Shown here piece after piece: positions 43,082 to 54,700 of a DNA stretch of 56,905 nucleotides. Every line of letters begins with the position of its first letter. Position 1 is the first letter of the stretch. The notes beneath the pieces are model-generated. The model made no database searches. It saw only the letters and a program-made list of their open reading frames with translations, and had not been told where the DNA came from. The position numbers were made by a program, and so were the translations under genes. Source of the stretch: a virus; the IMG/VR virus record IMGVR_UViG_3300006810_009833, positions 1 through 56,905 of that record; one strand, 5' to 3'.

Positions 43082-45541
43082 TTACTGTGGCGGTGGCTGA
43101 TTAGTTCTAGAAGGTAAATTACCAGGAGTCTGCCCCTGTAAAAGATTGGCGTCTATAGAAGCACCAAACCCAACGCTAACCATAGTTGTGCTAATTCTTG
43201 AATATTTTTCAGTTAGCTCATCAAATCTAGACCTTTGTTGAATTTGCGGTAAAGGCTTTCTTACTATTTGAGAGCGTTTATTTTGTGCAAATGCTAACAT
43301 ACCTTTTCTAACTTGCTTGATTCTTTCTATGTTTGTTTGAGACAACTGACCAAATTTGGGCGTCCAATTTTGAAATTGGTAGGTTGTCGTAATTCCACCA
43401 ACACCAATACTAATATTCATTCCATTAATATATGGGCCGCCACCACCAAATTGATTTGCTAGATTATAGTCAGGTAATCCTGCCAATTCTACACTGCCGG
43501 TTTCATTTATTGACGCCTGTGCTAAACCAGTAGCGGCCTTAGAAAAAGCGGCTTGATCTAAAAGGGCAGAAGAACCAAAAACTTCTGGCCTCAAGCTCTC
43601 ATCAAACACAACATCTGTTTTACCAGGGTTTCCACCACGCCATGCGTACCACGGACCCCAAACATATCTATTACTTTCTTGCGGAACACCAAAGCTTGTT
43701 GGAGGAACTACTGCTGGAGGAATGGCAATTTGAACATTTTGACCAGCCGCCCCACTTAAATATACCGCTGGATTTAACCATATTCCAGTAAACATCCAAA
43801 ACATGACACTCAAACCAAAATCGGGAGTTGTCAATGCATCATAATATTTTACTTGTCCACCACTGTTAACAATAACATATGGTAGATTATCTATCCAATA
43901 AATGTCTTTTTCTGGCCCTCCTTTGAAAGTAGCAATTCCCCCATCAAGAGTAAATGCCCAATCACTACCAAGGGAACTGAAATCCATATTAGGATTAGAG
44001 GGCCATGCACATCCACCCTTAGTTCTTCCTTCTCCGTCATAAAAATTTAAATCTGCAAATAATGGGGTTTCTACCCAGGCAGAATCAGCTATCTCCCAAG
44101 CATGTTCAACTTGAACATCATCTTGTATCCATTTTAAATTATTAGAAATGCCTCCAGGTTCATATGTCTTAATTTGCATTAAAAAGGATTGACCATAAAA
44201 GTTATTTGCTACTTCACTAACCGCTGACCATATTTTGTCGGATTGTTCATTTAAAGCACCGCTAATTCTTTTTGTTATGTAATCCCATCCGGTCTGCTCC
44301 CAATCAGCAGAAACAGATTGAAATGTAGGCTGATTTAGTATCTTGGCTAAATACTCTGTTGATATTTTTATTTTACCATACCACGGAGCAGAAGCAAAAT
44401 TATTGTAGCCATTTCTTTCTACGCCAAATAAAGTTTCAAAAGTCTTCCAGCTTTCCCATGTTTCTCTGCTCCCACTTGCCATTCTTAACTCAAAAATTGA
44501 AGCAAAATATATCTGAGAAGCATCAAACTTATCTAAATACACAGGAACCGTATATCCAGGCGTTTGATATACATTTAAAGTTGGATCAGAAGAATATACG
44601 AACATATTGTTTTGCTGTTTACCCCAAACAGGGACAGTAGTCTCGATGCCCTGAATCAGCAGTCGGCTGCCTTTACCGCCAAGAACTAGTTTTTGAGTAG
44701 TAGGAACAGACCATTCATGACCTACGTTCCTAGATATTAAATTTCCCTGACTGTCTGCGTTGTTAATTAATTCTGTGACAGCACCAGGATTTGGTTGATA
44801 TCCACGAGATATAGTTCTTATATTTAAATAAGGGTTAATTATAACATTTTGACTATCAAGACCATCACCTTGAACCTCAGAATAATATTCTAATCCAGCT
44901 AATTCAGCACACTCATCAATGATAGAAGTTAAATTTTGCACTGGCCCTTGTAGTCTATAATTTGAACCGCTCAAAGCACCAATTAAAGAACCTAAATTAA
45001 CATAGTATAAAAATCCTCCAAATGTAGCAGGGCCACCAAAGATAGATTCTCCACGAGAAATTAATTCAATTAATTGAAGTGCATCAAGAACAGGAAATCC
45101 ATTACTATTAATGTTTGATCCACCATAAATGCCGCCATATTTATAGTTTTCTCTATGAGCGAACGGATTCCATACGTTTACCAATGTCGAACCTAGAAAA
45201 GTTGGACCTGTTCCTGGGCTGTATTTTGTTGCATCGTTATAAAGTTGTCCGTTAAAATCTGACAATATAATTTGTATGCCATCCAAATATTTATTCGGTG
45301 CCTCAATCACAACCTCAAAGGTTCTACCGCTTACAGATTCTTTGTATGATCCACGCTGGTAAATACCACCAAAATAAAATTGACCAATATTTAAACCAAC
45401 AGGAGAACCAATAGGAGGAGCATTTAGTTCGTATCCGTTGTCTGGATCTTCAACTAAAGACAATTGACATGAGGCACCGCTTCCCCACGACAGGCTCACA
45501 CTTATGTTCTGAATATATGCGTTGAAAAATGTTACACTCAT
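43082..45541 (-). CDS. Putative baseplate hub/tail tip protein, 819 aa
   Basis: The first 120 residues carry FNAYIQNISVSLSWGSGASC, then FYFGGIYQRGSYKESVSG and RTFEVVIEAPNKYLDGIQII. That order of beta segments around a 'F.FGG.....G....V' and 'LdgvqvIL' is found at the start of hub-like tail proteins (gp27/gpD-type). A long Asn/Gly/Trp-rich middle follows, and the C-terminus has KQVRKGMLAFAQNKR with a basic tail. Its place downstream of the tape measure and large tail protein fits a hub or tip. The hub call is from pattern memory only. Confidence 0.75.
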   Translation of the reverse strand: MSVTFFNAYIQNISVSLSWGSGASCQLSLVEDPDNGYELNAPPIGSPVGLNIGQFYFGGIYQRGSYKESVSGRTFEVVIEAPNKYLDGIQIILSDFNGQLYNDATKYSPGTGPTFLGSTLVNVWNPFAHRENYKYGGIYGGSNINSNGFPVLDALQLIELISRGESIFGGPATFGGFLYYVNLGSLIGALSGSNYRLQGPVQNLTSIIDECAELAGLEYYSEVQGDGLDSQNVIINPYLNIRTISRGYQPNPGAVTELINNADSQGNLISRNVGHEWSVPTTQKLVLGGKGSRLLIQGIETTVPVWGKQQNNMFVYSSDPTLNVYQTPGYTVPVYLDKFDASQIYFASIFELRMASGSRETWESWKTFETLFGVERNGYNNFASAPWYGKIKISTEYLAKILNQPTFQSVSADWEQTGWDYITKRISGALNEQSDKIWSAVSEVANNFYGQSFLMQIKTYEPGGISNNLKWIQDDVQVEHAWEIADSAWVETPLFADLNFYDGEGRTKGGCAWPSNPNMDFSSLGSDWAFTLDGGIATFKGGPEKDIYWIDNLPYVIVNSGGQVKYYDALTTPDFGLSVMFWMFTGIWLNPAVYLSGAAGQNVQIAIPPAVVPPTSFGVPQESNRYVWGPWYAWRGGNPGKTDVVFDESLRPEVFGSSALLDQAAFSKAATGLAQASINETGSVELAGLPDYNLANQFGGGGPYINGMNISIGVGGITTTYQFQNWTPKFGQLSQTNIERIKQVRKGMLAFAQNKRSQIVRKPLPQIQQRSRFDELTEKYSRISTTMVSVGFGASIDANLLQGQTPGNLPSRTNQPPPQ

Positions 45542-47121
45542 TTATATTGCCACTCCAATGAAAGACTGTATGAACCCGCCGCTGGATCATAATTAGAACT
45601 TCTACTAGAGACATATGAATTTTCTGGCTTATAAATTGCCGCTATAGAATCTACAATTTGAGACACGCTAGATAGATTTCTACAATTTCCTGGCTTTACA
45701 ACAACATCTATTGTCAAAGATAAATTCCTGATTACTTTTGTATTAAATGTTTGAAATATGGGTCCATCTGATTTGCCTATAACGGGAATAATTGCTATTT
45801 TTGCAACGTTTTGTTGTCTGTTAGAATAATTCAAAGAAATCTGCTGCGACATAATACAATCTGAATTCCCAATAATTTGATCATTATTATAAGTCTCACT
45901 CCATGTTATCAATCCGGCAGTCTTATTATCGCCCACGCTCCTAGAAATAGGGTTTGGTCGCAAAGGATATGTCTTGTCGTCAACTAAATCTTGAAGATTA
46001 TTAAAAGTATTTAAAGCGGCAGGATATATGTAATCCTTCATAATATTATATTCCGCCAAAGCATTTTCATAGGCGTTATTTTTATTGTCATTTCCGCTGT
46101 TTAATAAGTAACTATTAAGACCTTGGATCTGGCCATTGACTGAAACAACAGTCGAAGTAGCGTTAAAATCTGCATTCACTTCTGCGTTTAAAGTATGTAA
46201 AGCTTTTGAGTTTATTGGGGCAACAACCCATGTATCAGTAACAGAGTATGTTCCATCAGAAATACTGATGCTAGGTGTCCTATTGGGATTATAAGTACGC
46301 CATACTATTCCATTTTTAGTTTCAGCATTTAATTTTAGATCGTCCTTATTAGATTCAGAATTCATATAAAAAGGAACAAATTCAGGACCGTCTGCTGCGT
46401 TATTTACGTGACTTGTAACAGCGTTTGTCGTAGGATAATTCACTAGCCTAGATTGAACCCATTGAGCCGCCTGTCTCCATGCTTCTGCTTCAGTAGACCC
46501 TGGTTTTTGTTTACCTGTGGCAGATAATGTGTGCGTTAATGTAAAAGTTTTTAAAGGCAATTGTTTAATATCGCTGTTACTAAAAGCAAATTGGCCGTCA
46601 TTTACAGACAAATTCCAAGATTCTTCTACAGAGTCTAAAATATAAGTTGGCAAACCATGATCATTAATATTATAAGCCTCAAACGTAAATGAATATTGCT
46701 GATAGTTTACGCTTGACGTTAACTCTCCATTAGGAGTAGATACAGATGTTAATCTAGCATCTTTAAACTCAATATTAGAGCCGCCATCATAAGACTCTAT
46801 AGATAAGGTTCCATTGCCAACCATAGGAAATGTGTCTCTATTAAACTGTAATTTAATAATTGCTTCACCTTGAACACGAGACTGCCTTTGTCCTTTGATC
46901 ATCGCGTTCGCACTATCTGCTGGTTTTATTGTTGCAGAACCATTTATACTAATTGTATATCTAGTATTTAGATACGTGTCATCTCCAGAATATATCTCTT
47001 CTCTAGAGATAGAATATGTTGGAAATGGACCATATCCCCCTAATTGACCAGAAGAATCTACGCCGCCAATTACTAGCTCTCCAGCGGCATCGGGGTTATG
47101 AGAAGTAAATGTTATTGCCAT
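45538..47121 (-). CDS. Tail protein, tandem paralogue A, 527 aa
   Basis: Strand-rich virion protein, no enzyme motifs. It starts MAITFTSHNPDAAGELVIGG, as the next gene upstream starts MAITFTSYDTGIRFLIGG. Shared landmarks are PTYSISREE / PTFSITRNE, KTFTLTHTLSA / KTYTLTHTISA, EAWRQAAQWVQSRL / HAWRQAAGWVKSRL and an ending NYDPAAGSYSLSLEW / SWNPTTGVYNLSVTY. These make the two clear paralogues. Position after the largest tail protein suggests baseplate or tip ring parts. Stop and next start overlap by 4 bases. Confidence 0.82.
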   Translation of the reverse strand: MAITFTSHNPDAAGELVIGGVDSSGQLGGYGPFPTYSISREEIYSGDDTYLNTRYTISINGSATIKPADSANAMIKGQRQSRVQGEAIIKLQFNRDTFPMVGNGTLSIESYDGGSNIEFKDARLTSVSTPNGELTSSVNYQQYSFTFEAYNINDHGLPTYILDSVEESWNLSVNDGQFAFSNSDIKQLPLKTFTLTHTLSATGKQKPGSTEAEAWRQAAQWVQSRLVNYPTTNAVTSHVNNAADGPEFVPFYMNSESNKDDLKLNAETKNGIVWRTYNPNRTPSISISDGTYSVTDTWVVAPINSKALHTLNAEVNADFNATSTVVSVNGQIQGLNSYLLNSGNDNKNNAYENALAEYNIMKDYIYPAALNTFNNLQDLVDDKTYPLRPNPISRSVGDNKTAGLITWSETYNNDQIIGNSDCIMSQQISLNYSNRQQNVAKIAIIPVIGKSDGPIFQTFNTKVIRNLSLTIDVVVKPGNCRNLSSVSQIVDSIAAIYKPENSYVSSRSSNYDPAAGSYSLSLEWQYK

Positions 47122-47133
47122 GTCCTAAATCCT

Positions 47134-48765
47134 TTAAGCGTATGTATATGTCACTGATAGATTATACACACCAGTAGTCGGGTTCCAACTTTCTGATCTG
47201 TTTGTTTCTATCGGTCCAAAGTACTGACTTACAACAGTAGAAGTATCAACCAAAGATATACCATTTGGTACTGCATTTCGATAGTCTCTTGTCATAGTTA
47301 AATCTACACTCACGGTCATAGTTTTTTCATCTGTAGTGCCAGGAGTATATATCAAAGGTCCATTGCTTATTACTTCAATTACAGAAGGTTTTTGAGTAAG
47401 ATTCCTTAAATAATGATCATTAGTATAAGAATAAGTAATTTTCTGAGACGATGCACCTTCATATCCAATGTATTGATCTGAAAATGATACGTTCCAACTA
47501 ATTGTGCCATTAACTTTATCGTGGCTTTCTGATATGGATTGAGCTGTTAAAGGCTGTCCTGTCTTTTGACCAACGGCACTAAACTTAGAATATGACTGAG
47601 AAGCAACAAGACCCATCTGTGTCTGATTTAATGAGCTAGCACTAGTAAAAAACTTATTATATTCTGTTAATGCATTGGTGTATTTGTCGGTATTTTGATC
47701 GTCAACATCTACTGTAGATAAGCCATTAACTGTTCCATTAGCTGTGATAGTAATCTTTTCGTCTGAAATTGAGTTATCAATCGAAACCTCAATAGTATGT
47801 GTCGCATTAATATTTCCTTGGGTGACAAGCCATGCGTCGGTTATAGAATAACTACCATTAGAGATATCACTATTAATTGTTCGTGTTTTGTTTTTAGCAA
47901 CATATCCGTCGCTGCTAAGATTTTTAATCGCGGTAACGCCACTCTTGTTCATGTAAAAAGCATTGAATTTAGCTTTAATTTCCGCACTATCGTTCCCCAT
48001 CAAGTCTTCATTAATTGTTGTGCTTGGGTCGCTAGAAACATCTAATCTAGACTTAACCCATCCAGCAGCCTGTCTCCATGCATGGCCATTATCAGGATCT
48101 AGCTGTGTTCCGCTATATTTTCTAATGCCTTGTGCCGATATAGTATGAGTAAGGGTGTATGTCTTATATTTGTTGTCTTCGTTTGAAATAACACCATTAG
48201 CATAAGAAAATTCTTGAGACTCAGCTAAGTCCCAGTTTTCTGAAGCTGTTTTTAGTTTATATGTTGGGTCAACAACATTTAGTCCCCAATTGCTATTATT
48301 TGTAACACTACTATCTACCGTAGCCTGAAAATTAAAAGTATATTGGAGATATTGAGTCCCAGAACTATTTTCGTCTTGTTCTGGTATTTCAATATTTATA
48401 ATTCTAGCATCATCAAATGATATTGTGTTTGGCATACCTCCATATGGAGAAATCTCTAGCTTGCCGTTGCCAAACATTTGAGCAGCCTTATTGAATTGCA
48501 AATCTTTAAGAGCTAACTCTTGAATAGCTGTTTGACTAGCACCTTTAGTGGAAATATCTAGATTGCCAACTGTTCTAGCTGTTCCGGTAATGTTAATATC
48601 GAACACGCTACCAACATATGTTCCGTCTGCTAATAGTGTTTCATTCCTAGTGATAGAAAATGTAGGCATTGTACCAATATTGCCATCATCAGTACCAGTG
48701 GTCACGCTTTGACCACCAATCAAAAACCTAATTCCTGTATCATATGATGTAAAAGTAATAGCCAT
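47134..48765 (-). CDS. Tail protein, tandem paralogue B, 543 aa
   Basis: Paralogue of the gene downstream, with the landmarks listed there. The start codon ATG overlaps the stop of the 2122-residue gene by one base, and a good AAGGATTTAGGAC site stands before the next one (47121), so each has its own ribosome entry. Long Thr/Ser/Asn-rich beta regions, with an EYNKFFTSASSLNQTQMG helix in the middle (paralogue A has EYNIMKDYIYPAALNTFN there). The two probably assemble together in the tail. Confidence 0.82.
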   Translation of the reverse strand: MAITFTSYDTGIRFLIGGQSVTTGTDDGNIGTMPTFSITRNETLLADGTYVGSVFDINITGTARTVGNLDISTKGASQTAIQELALKDLQFNKAAQMFGNGKLEISPYGGMPNTISFDDARIINIEIPEQDENSSGTQYLQYTFNFQATVDSSVTNNSNWGLNVVDPTYKLKTASENWDLAESQEFSYANGVISNEDNKYKTYTLTHTISAQGIRKYSGTQLDPDNGHAWRQAAGWVKSRLDVSSDPSTTINEDLMGNDSAEIKAKFNAFYMNKSGVTAIKNLSSDGYVAKNKTRTINSDISNGSYSITDAWLVTQGNINATHTIEVSIDNSISDEKITITANGTVNGLSTVDVDDQNTDKYTNALTEYNKFFTSASSLNQTQMGLVASQSYSKFSAVGQKTGQPLTAQSISESHDKVNGTISWNVSFSDQYIGYEGASSQKITYSYTNDHYLRNLTQKPSVIEVISNGPLIYTPGTTDEKTMTVSVDLTMTRDYRNAVPNGISLVDTSTVVSQYFGPIETNRSESWNPTTGVYNLSVTYTYA

Positions 48766-51700
48766 TATTCTATGTATCCTCTAGTAAACAAAGATATATC
48801 TTTTGCTGTTGGAGGTGTAATCGTTAACGACATGTCTCCAGAAGCAATAAAAGCCCCACTAATAGCAATCGGCATAACGCCAGTAGGATTTTGATTCTTG
48901 ATAGCTAAAGAGATGCCATTTGCAAAAGCTCTTTCAATATATAAAGGCATAGCTCCAGTTACTCCAACCACGCCTTCAATAAATGTGCTAATATTTTTTT
49001 CGCTTGGAATTCCATATCCTGCATCATTATTAGAATCAATAAAAAGCGTTGTAAGACCGGAACCAAGATATCCACCGCCAGTACCAATCGGCGGAATTGG
49101 GGTTGTTATAAACAACGAAACCCCGCTATTGATTACATATCTGTCTGGTCCAGTAATATGAAGATTTCCACCTGTGCCAATTCTTTTAGCACCATTTGGA
49201 GGAAGACCTGAAATAGCTAAAGTAGAAATAGAGCTATCTAATGTATAACCTGGAGTAACATAGACACTTTGAATATATAATGGAGCACTATTATTATTGA
49301 AAACCTCTTTGCCAATATGTAGATAAGCTCCAGCTCTTGTCTCTGGATTAATAGTTCCATATAGATTAAGAGGCATATTTTTAGTGTCTGGAGTAATGAA
49401 ATCATTTCTTACATATAAAGTTGTATTACCATTAAGTCCAACAACCCCTGCTACGGAAAGATCTGCAACTTGAGCCACTTTATTATCAGCCTTTACCACA
49501 AGAGATGTATCATTTGTCTCAACGCCATACACTGGCATAGCAAGCGGCAACTCTCCAGATGCCTGCTGAAACTTAATGTATAGTGGAATAAATTCTTTCG
49601 CTGGCTCAATAGCAGAAATATGCAAAGATAAAGCTTCTGGTTCTTCGATATCAAAGCCCCCAAGCATGGCCCTATTAGAAAAATAAGCTGTTTCTAAAGA
49701 ATACCCAGAAGGCAAAAGACTGTTATGTATAGCGTCGTTATATGCATAAAAAGACGTATCAATAGAATTAGTACCACCTACACTATCTGAGGTTAATACC
49801 TGAATAGATTTTGAAAATGTCCCACTATTGCCAGATGATATCTCAGTGCTATCATTAGATTTACCAAGTCTAATAATAGGGTTTTTTGAGACAGATTGTA
49901 CACTATTGTTATTCACGTTTGTATTTCTTGTCGCACCAACAGGCAATGGAGTAAATGAATATTTGCCAAAAGCGTATCTCTCTAAGTCAGAGGTGTTGGT
50001 TTCTAAAAGATGCCTCTGTGTGTCGCTGTACGCTTCTTGATTATATTCATAATAAGCAATCTTGTGAAACTTTGCATTATATCTCTTTTTGGATGATGTT
50101 GTCACTCTTAATTTAAATGACATATTAAGCATGGTTGTATCAAAATCAATATTATTTACTTCGCTTCTATCACTAAAATTTTTAGAGCTATCGGGCACTA
50201 CGGTTTTACCAAACAGACTAGTATAAGAATACCTATTATCCCATCTTAATCTACCTCTTGTAACATCAAACATTTGCCTCATAACATAAGATGTATTTGA
50301 TGTATCGAGGCTTTCTATGCCTTCTGGCGTAATATCATTATTGCGAGTAAAAACAAAACCAAGTATCAAGCTTATATTAGAGTTTATATGGGACGCGAAA
50401 TAAGAAGACCTATTTACATCATCATATGTATAGTCCCATGTGCCGTTACTTGGCTCTATGGAATTACCGTTGTTTCCATGTTTGATTCTTGTAGAGTCAT
50501 TAAATATAGGGCGATTATCAGAAGCAGATTTTATTAGATTATTATCAACAACATATTTACTCCAAACAGAAAAAGGAACAGTAAAAGAATAAACATTACC
50601 ATTATTAGTATAGTTTGGAAATATTTGACCATACTGGTCAGCTATCTCAGTAGAAATGCCATTTACTCTAGAATAATAGTCTCTAACATCATTTGCGAAC
50701 CATGTAATTACACCCTTGTTTGTGTTTCCTAGCTGATTGTATGTTAGGTCAAAAAATTCGCCAAGATTTTTTTCACCATTAAAATAAGTTCTAGCATATG
50801 CATAATCATAAGTTGCATTTACCTCTGAGTCTAATAATGCTGGTACTGTTCGCGGGTGGCTATAGTAATGAAACAAGTCGTTTGCCCCACCTCTAAAAAG
50901 AGGGGGCGTTGCTACAGACTGCATTTTCTGTGCATCGGCGGTACTAAACGTAGACCAAGTATAATCATACATACCATCTGTGTAAGAAGCCGCACCAGAA
51001 GTATTAGTATCAGTCCAGCACGGCCCATTGGGAACTATCATAGTTCTCGGGTCTTTTTTATAAAATATTAACTTTGGCACTAATGAAGCGGTATTATCTT
51101 GAATATTAGTGTATGCAAAAGAATCTAAATTCCAATAAGAAGCCAAAGTTCTACCAATAGATTCTTTGGTAAATGAAATAGTAAGATTGCCATACGAATC
51201 TACGGACTGATTTGGTAAACTTAAAAAGAAGACAGGAGTTCTTGTTATGTTATATGTATTAGTCAAGTCGTTTAAACCATCAACAGACCATAAAGCGGCA
51301 TCTCTTGCACGAACATTGTTTGTGCTTAAATTATAGTCATAATATACTGTATCGTCTTGAAATATTTCCGTATATCCAAAATATGGATTAATAGTCTTAG
51401 GGTAAGAAACAGGCTGAATTGTTGTGTCTTTATAAGAATTGTCTTTGCCAAAAAGAACATATTCTATAGGGTCTTTAAGAATAATTTTTCCTGAAGCCAC
51501 ATCGTATTTGCCAGCAAGTCTCATATTCCAAGTGTGAGAACGATATCTATTATTATCATATGTAGTATTGTTTATCTCTAATAATTGATCACTATAATCT
51601 ATCAATAGCTTAGAAGTGTATCTTTCATTCAGCGATGAAAATGTCGGTGTTAATTTTTGTAAATTAAATAAACCGTTGTCATCAGCACGAATCACAAACA

Positions 51701-54700
51701 ACGCATCGTATTTATCAATATTTACATAGGAACTAATATTCTGATTTGCATCATTAGTAGATGTTAAAGCGTTTGTCAATAAGATCCCATTATTGTAACT
51801 TAGATAATTACCAAAACCATTACCAGCTACAGCAGTAGTTATCTGATCCTCAAAATTATTATCTATTCTAGAAGATCTAGTAAAAGAATTATTGCTATAG
51901 TCTACATCAAACATATTAAGATATGTTTTTCTTGATGCAAGAATATTATCAGCCCATATCAGATGATTATCCTCAAAGACTAATGAAGGAGCAGATTGTC
52001 TAAAGCCACGAACAGTTGTGTCTTTGTCATTAATGCCTAGAGAGGTGGCTGTTCTTAAAAGTTTTATGGTTAATGGATTAGACTCAGAATTTATTCTAGT
52101 AATAACCTCCCCAGCATCAACTGGCGTAGTACTAGAATCAACAGATCCACCATCATTAATTTCTACAATCTGAACTGCATTGTAAGAAGAGTCTTTATCT
52201 ACAACCACGCAAGAAATTTGACCAACTTGACTAATATGGTCGTCCTCATCCACATCTACTCCAGCATTATCAGCATATACTGGACGCATAGCAACGTCAC
52301 CATAAGTACCAGAAATACCGCTTCTATCTCTAGAAACTGTCCTGTAATCAATATTAGATCTCACACTAGCAGATCCAAAAATAGAAATTTCTCCGCTAGT
52401 ATTAGTATTGCTAATGGCAATACTTTTACCAAAACTATCTACCCACGGCATTACATAAAATTGTGAGCCAGTAAGGGTTTCTGAATCATTGAACCTATCT
52501 ATACATGCGGTGCCAGTATTGTCGCCAAATCTACTAGACAAAATACTAGTGCCATTTATGTTTGCGTAGTTTCTGGTTACTGATATTGAGCGAATTTTAT
52601 CGCCGGGTATAAAATTTTCGTTAGTAAAGTAATCATACTCATCAGGACCAAACCAATTCGCAATACCAGCACGATCCCAATAAAGACTAGTATTATTTGG
52701 AAGAACCTCAAAAAATGGAGCTATGGTTTCCATCTTGATAAACGAAGCTTTTGACCCGTTAGTAGCAGAAGTATATGTTGTGTCTATAGCATCATTATAA
52801 GACCAAGACTGAGCTTGTCTTCTTCCTGTATTGCTATCTACGCCAGTATAGTTATAGCTCCTTACCAAATCGTCCATAAATGTTGCCCACGGATGCTCCT
52901 CGTTTCCAGCATTATTGTTTAACGAAGAACCATCTCCAAACACTGTATTTTGATGTGAAACATTTGAAATACGGCCATATCTATCTACCGTAACACTAAA
53001 CACATGCACCTTGCCATATGGCATATAATAAGGAAAAAGTCTTTTTCTAAATACGTTACCGATAGAGCGAAAGCCAAGTGTTTCTTCGGTATACAGCCAA
53101 TGTGGAATGCTTCCATCCTGAGAATATTCTGTTGAATCAGCTAGCCCAAACATATCTACAGAAACGTCTGACCCAGGCTCACTGATAGCAAGAGTATAAA
53201 CTTTACTTGTGCCAGAATCATGAGAATATTTAATGTCTATACCAGCACCAAATCTAGTGCCATTATAGACAGGACTATTCGTGTCATTAAAATTATTTGC
53301 ATTAAAAGGATAAAAATCCTGCGGGCCTTTATTAAAAGTATCTAAAGCAGAAACGCCTAAGTTTTTCACAGGAGTATTATCTAAAAAGTCTTTTATAATA
53401 TTACCAAATCTAGTAGCGTTAGATTGCAATAAAGCACCGTCATAAGATCTTAAAAAGCCCCAATGATTATTTTCGTAAAGAGGATCATCACTACTTATGT
53501 AGTCATTAAATACAGAAAAATCAAGATACAAAGAATTATTATCTATATCAATTTGCGAGTTTTCTCCAGACAAATATGCCTGATTATATCTTGTTGTTGT
53601 ACTAAAGGTATTTGTTGCACCGCTACTATATCCATTTCTTCCCGTTGGAGAAAGTAGGGTCTGATTATATTTCCAAGACTGTGCCTCATTAGAGTTAGAG
53701 CTTCCAACACAAACCCAAGCTATACCGTCTGTTGATTTTAATTTTGCAGTAGAAACAGGATCGCCAAAATATTGATCGTCATAAAGATCTATTGTGTCAC
53801 TATCAATAACTTTTACAAACTTATTTCCATTTAAGGGGTGCCGATCACCTTCATTCGACTGTGTGCCATCCCACAAAGCAGAAGTAATTTTGATAATATA
53901 GTTAGTTGCCAACGTATGTCCAGGCGAAGTAATCCTGTTGTCAACAGCGGCAGTAATAATTCCAGATTTTTTGGTATAAAGCTCAACCTTTCCGCATCTC
54001 CTCACAGGAGTAAACTTAATAAAAGTTGCTTGACTAGTGTTTCCACATGGAACATATCCATAAGTGATTGTTGTGTCACCAACACTTGAATACGTATATT
54101 TTATTGTATAATTGCCCCATGCTTCAGTTAAAACATTATTATTAACAAACAGTTGAATATGAGTATTACCAGATGGAGATCGTTCTGTAGAATCTGACCC
54201 ACGACTTTCTGTGATAAGATAAAAATATCCAGCAAAATCACCATCTTCAAACTGATGCCAACTATATGCATAATCGGCAAACTCGTTTATTGTTGAATAC
54301 TGTGTATTCGATAATCTACTAAACCTAAAATCATCAAAAGCAAAATCTCCACCGCCTTGTTGAGCTGGCATATTACATGGCGAAGCACCACCGTATAAGA
54401 AGTAAAGCACTCTTCCAGGCTGGCCAGTAATACTGTCGTCTGATATATTAACCCTTAAAATAGTATTTTCAAAATTGTAAAATTTATTATCACAATGTAT
54501 TTGATATGCAGATTCTGGGTCATCTGTTTCTAAGTTGTTAGTAGTCGCATGAGCATATGCTGTGCCATAACCACTTCCTTTTCCAAAAATTTCATGCATT
54601 AAAGGCAATTCATCTGTATAAAAACATAGCCCTCCATAATAAGAAAATGTAGTATTTTCTTCTGAATAGGTTCCTACTACTGTGCGAGAAGTTGGTTGCA

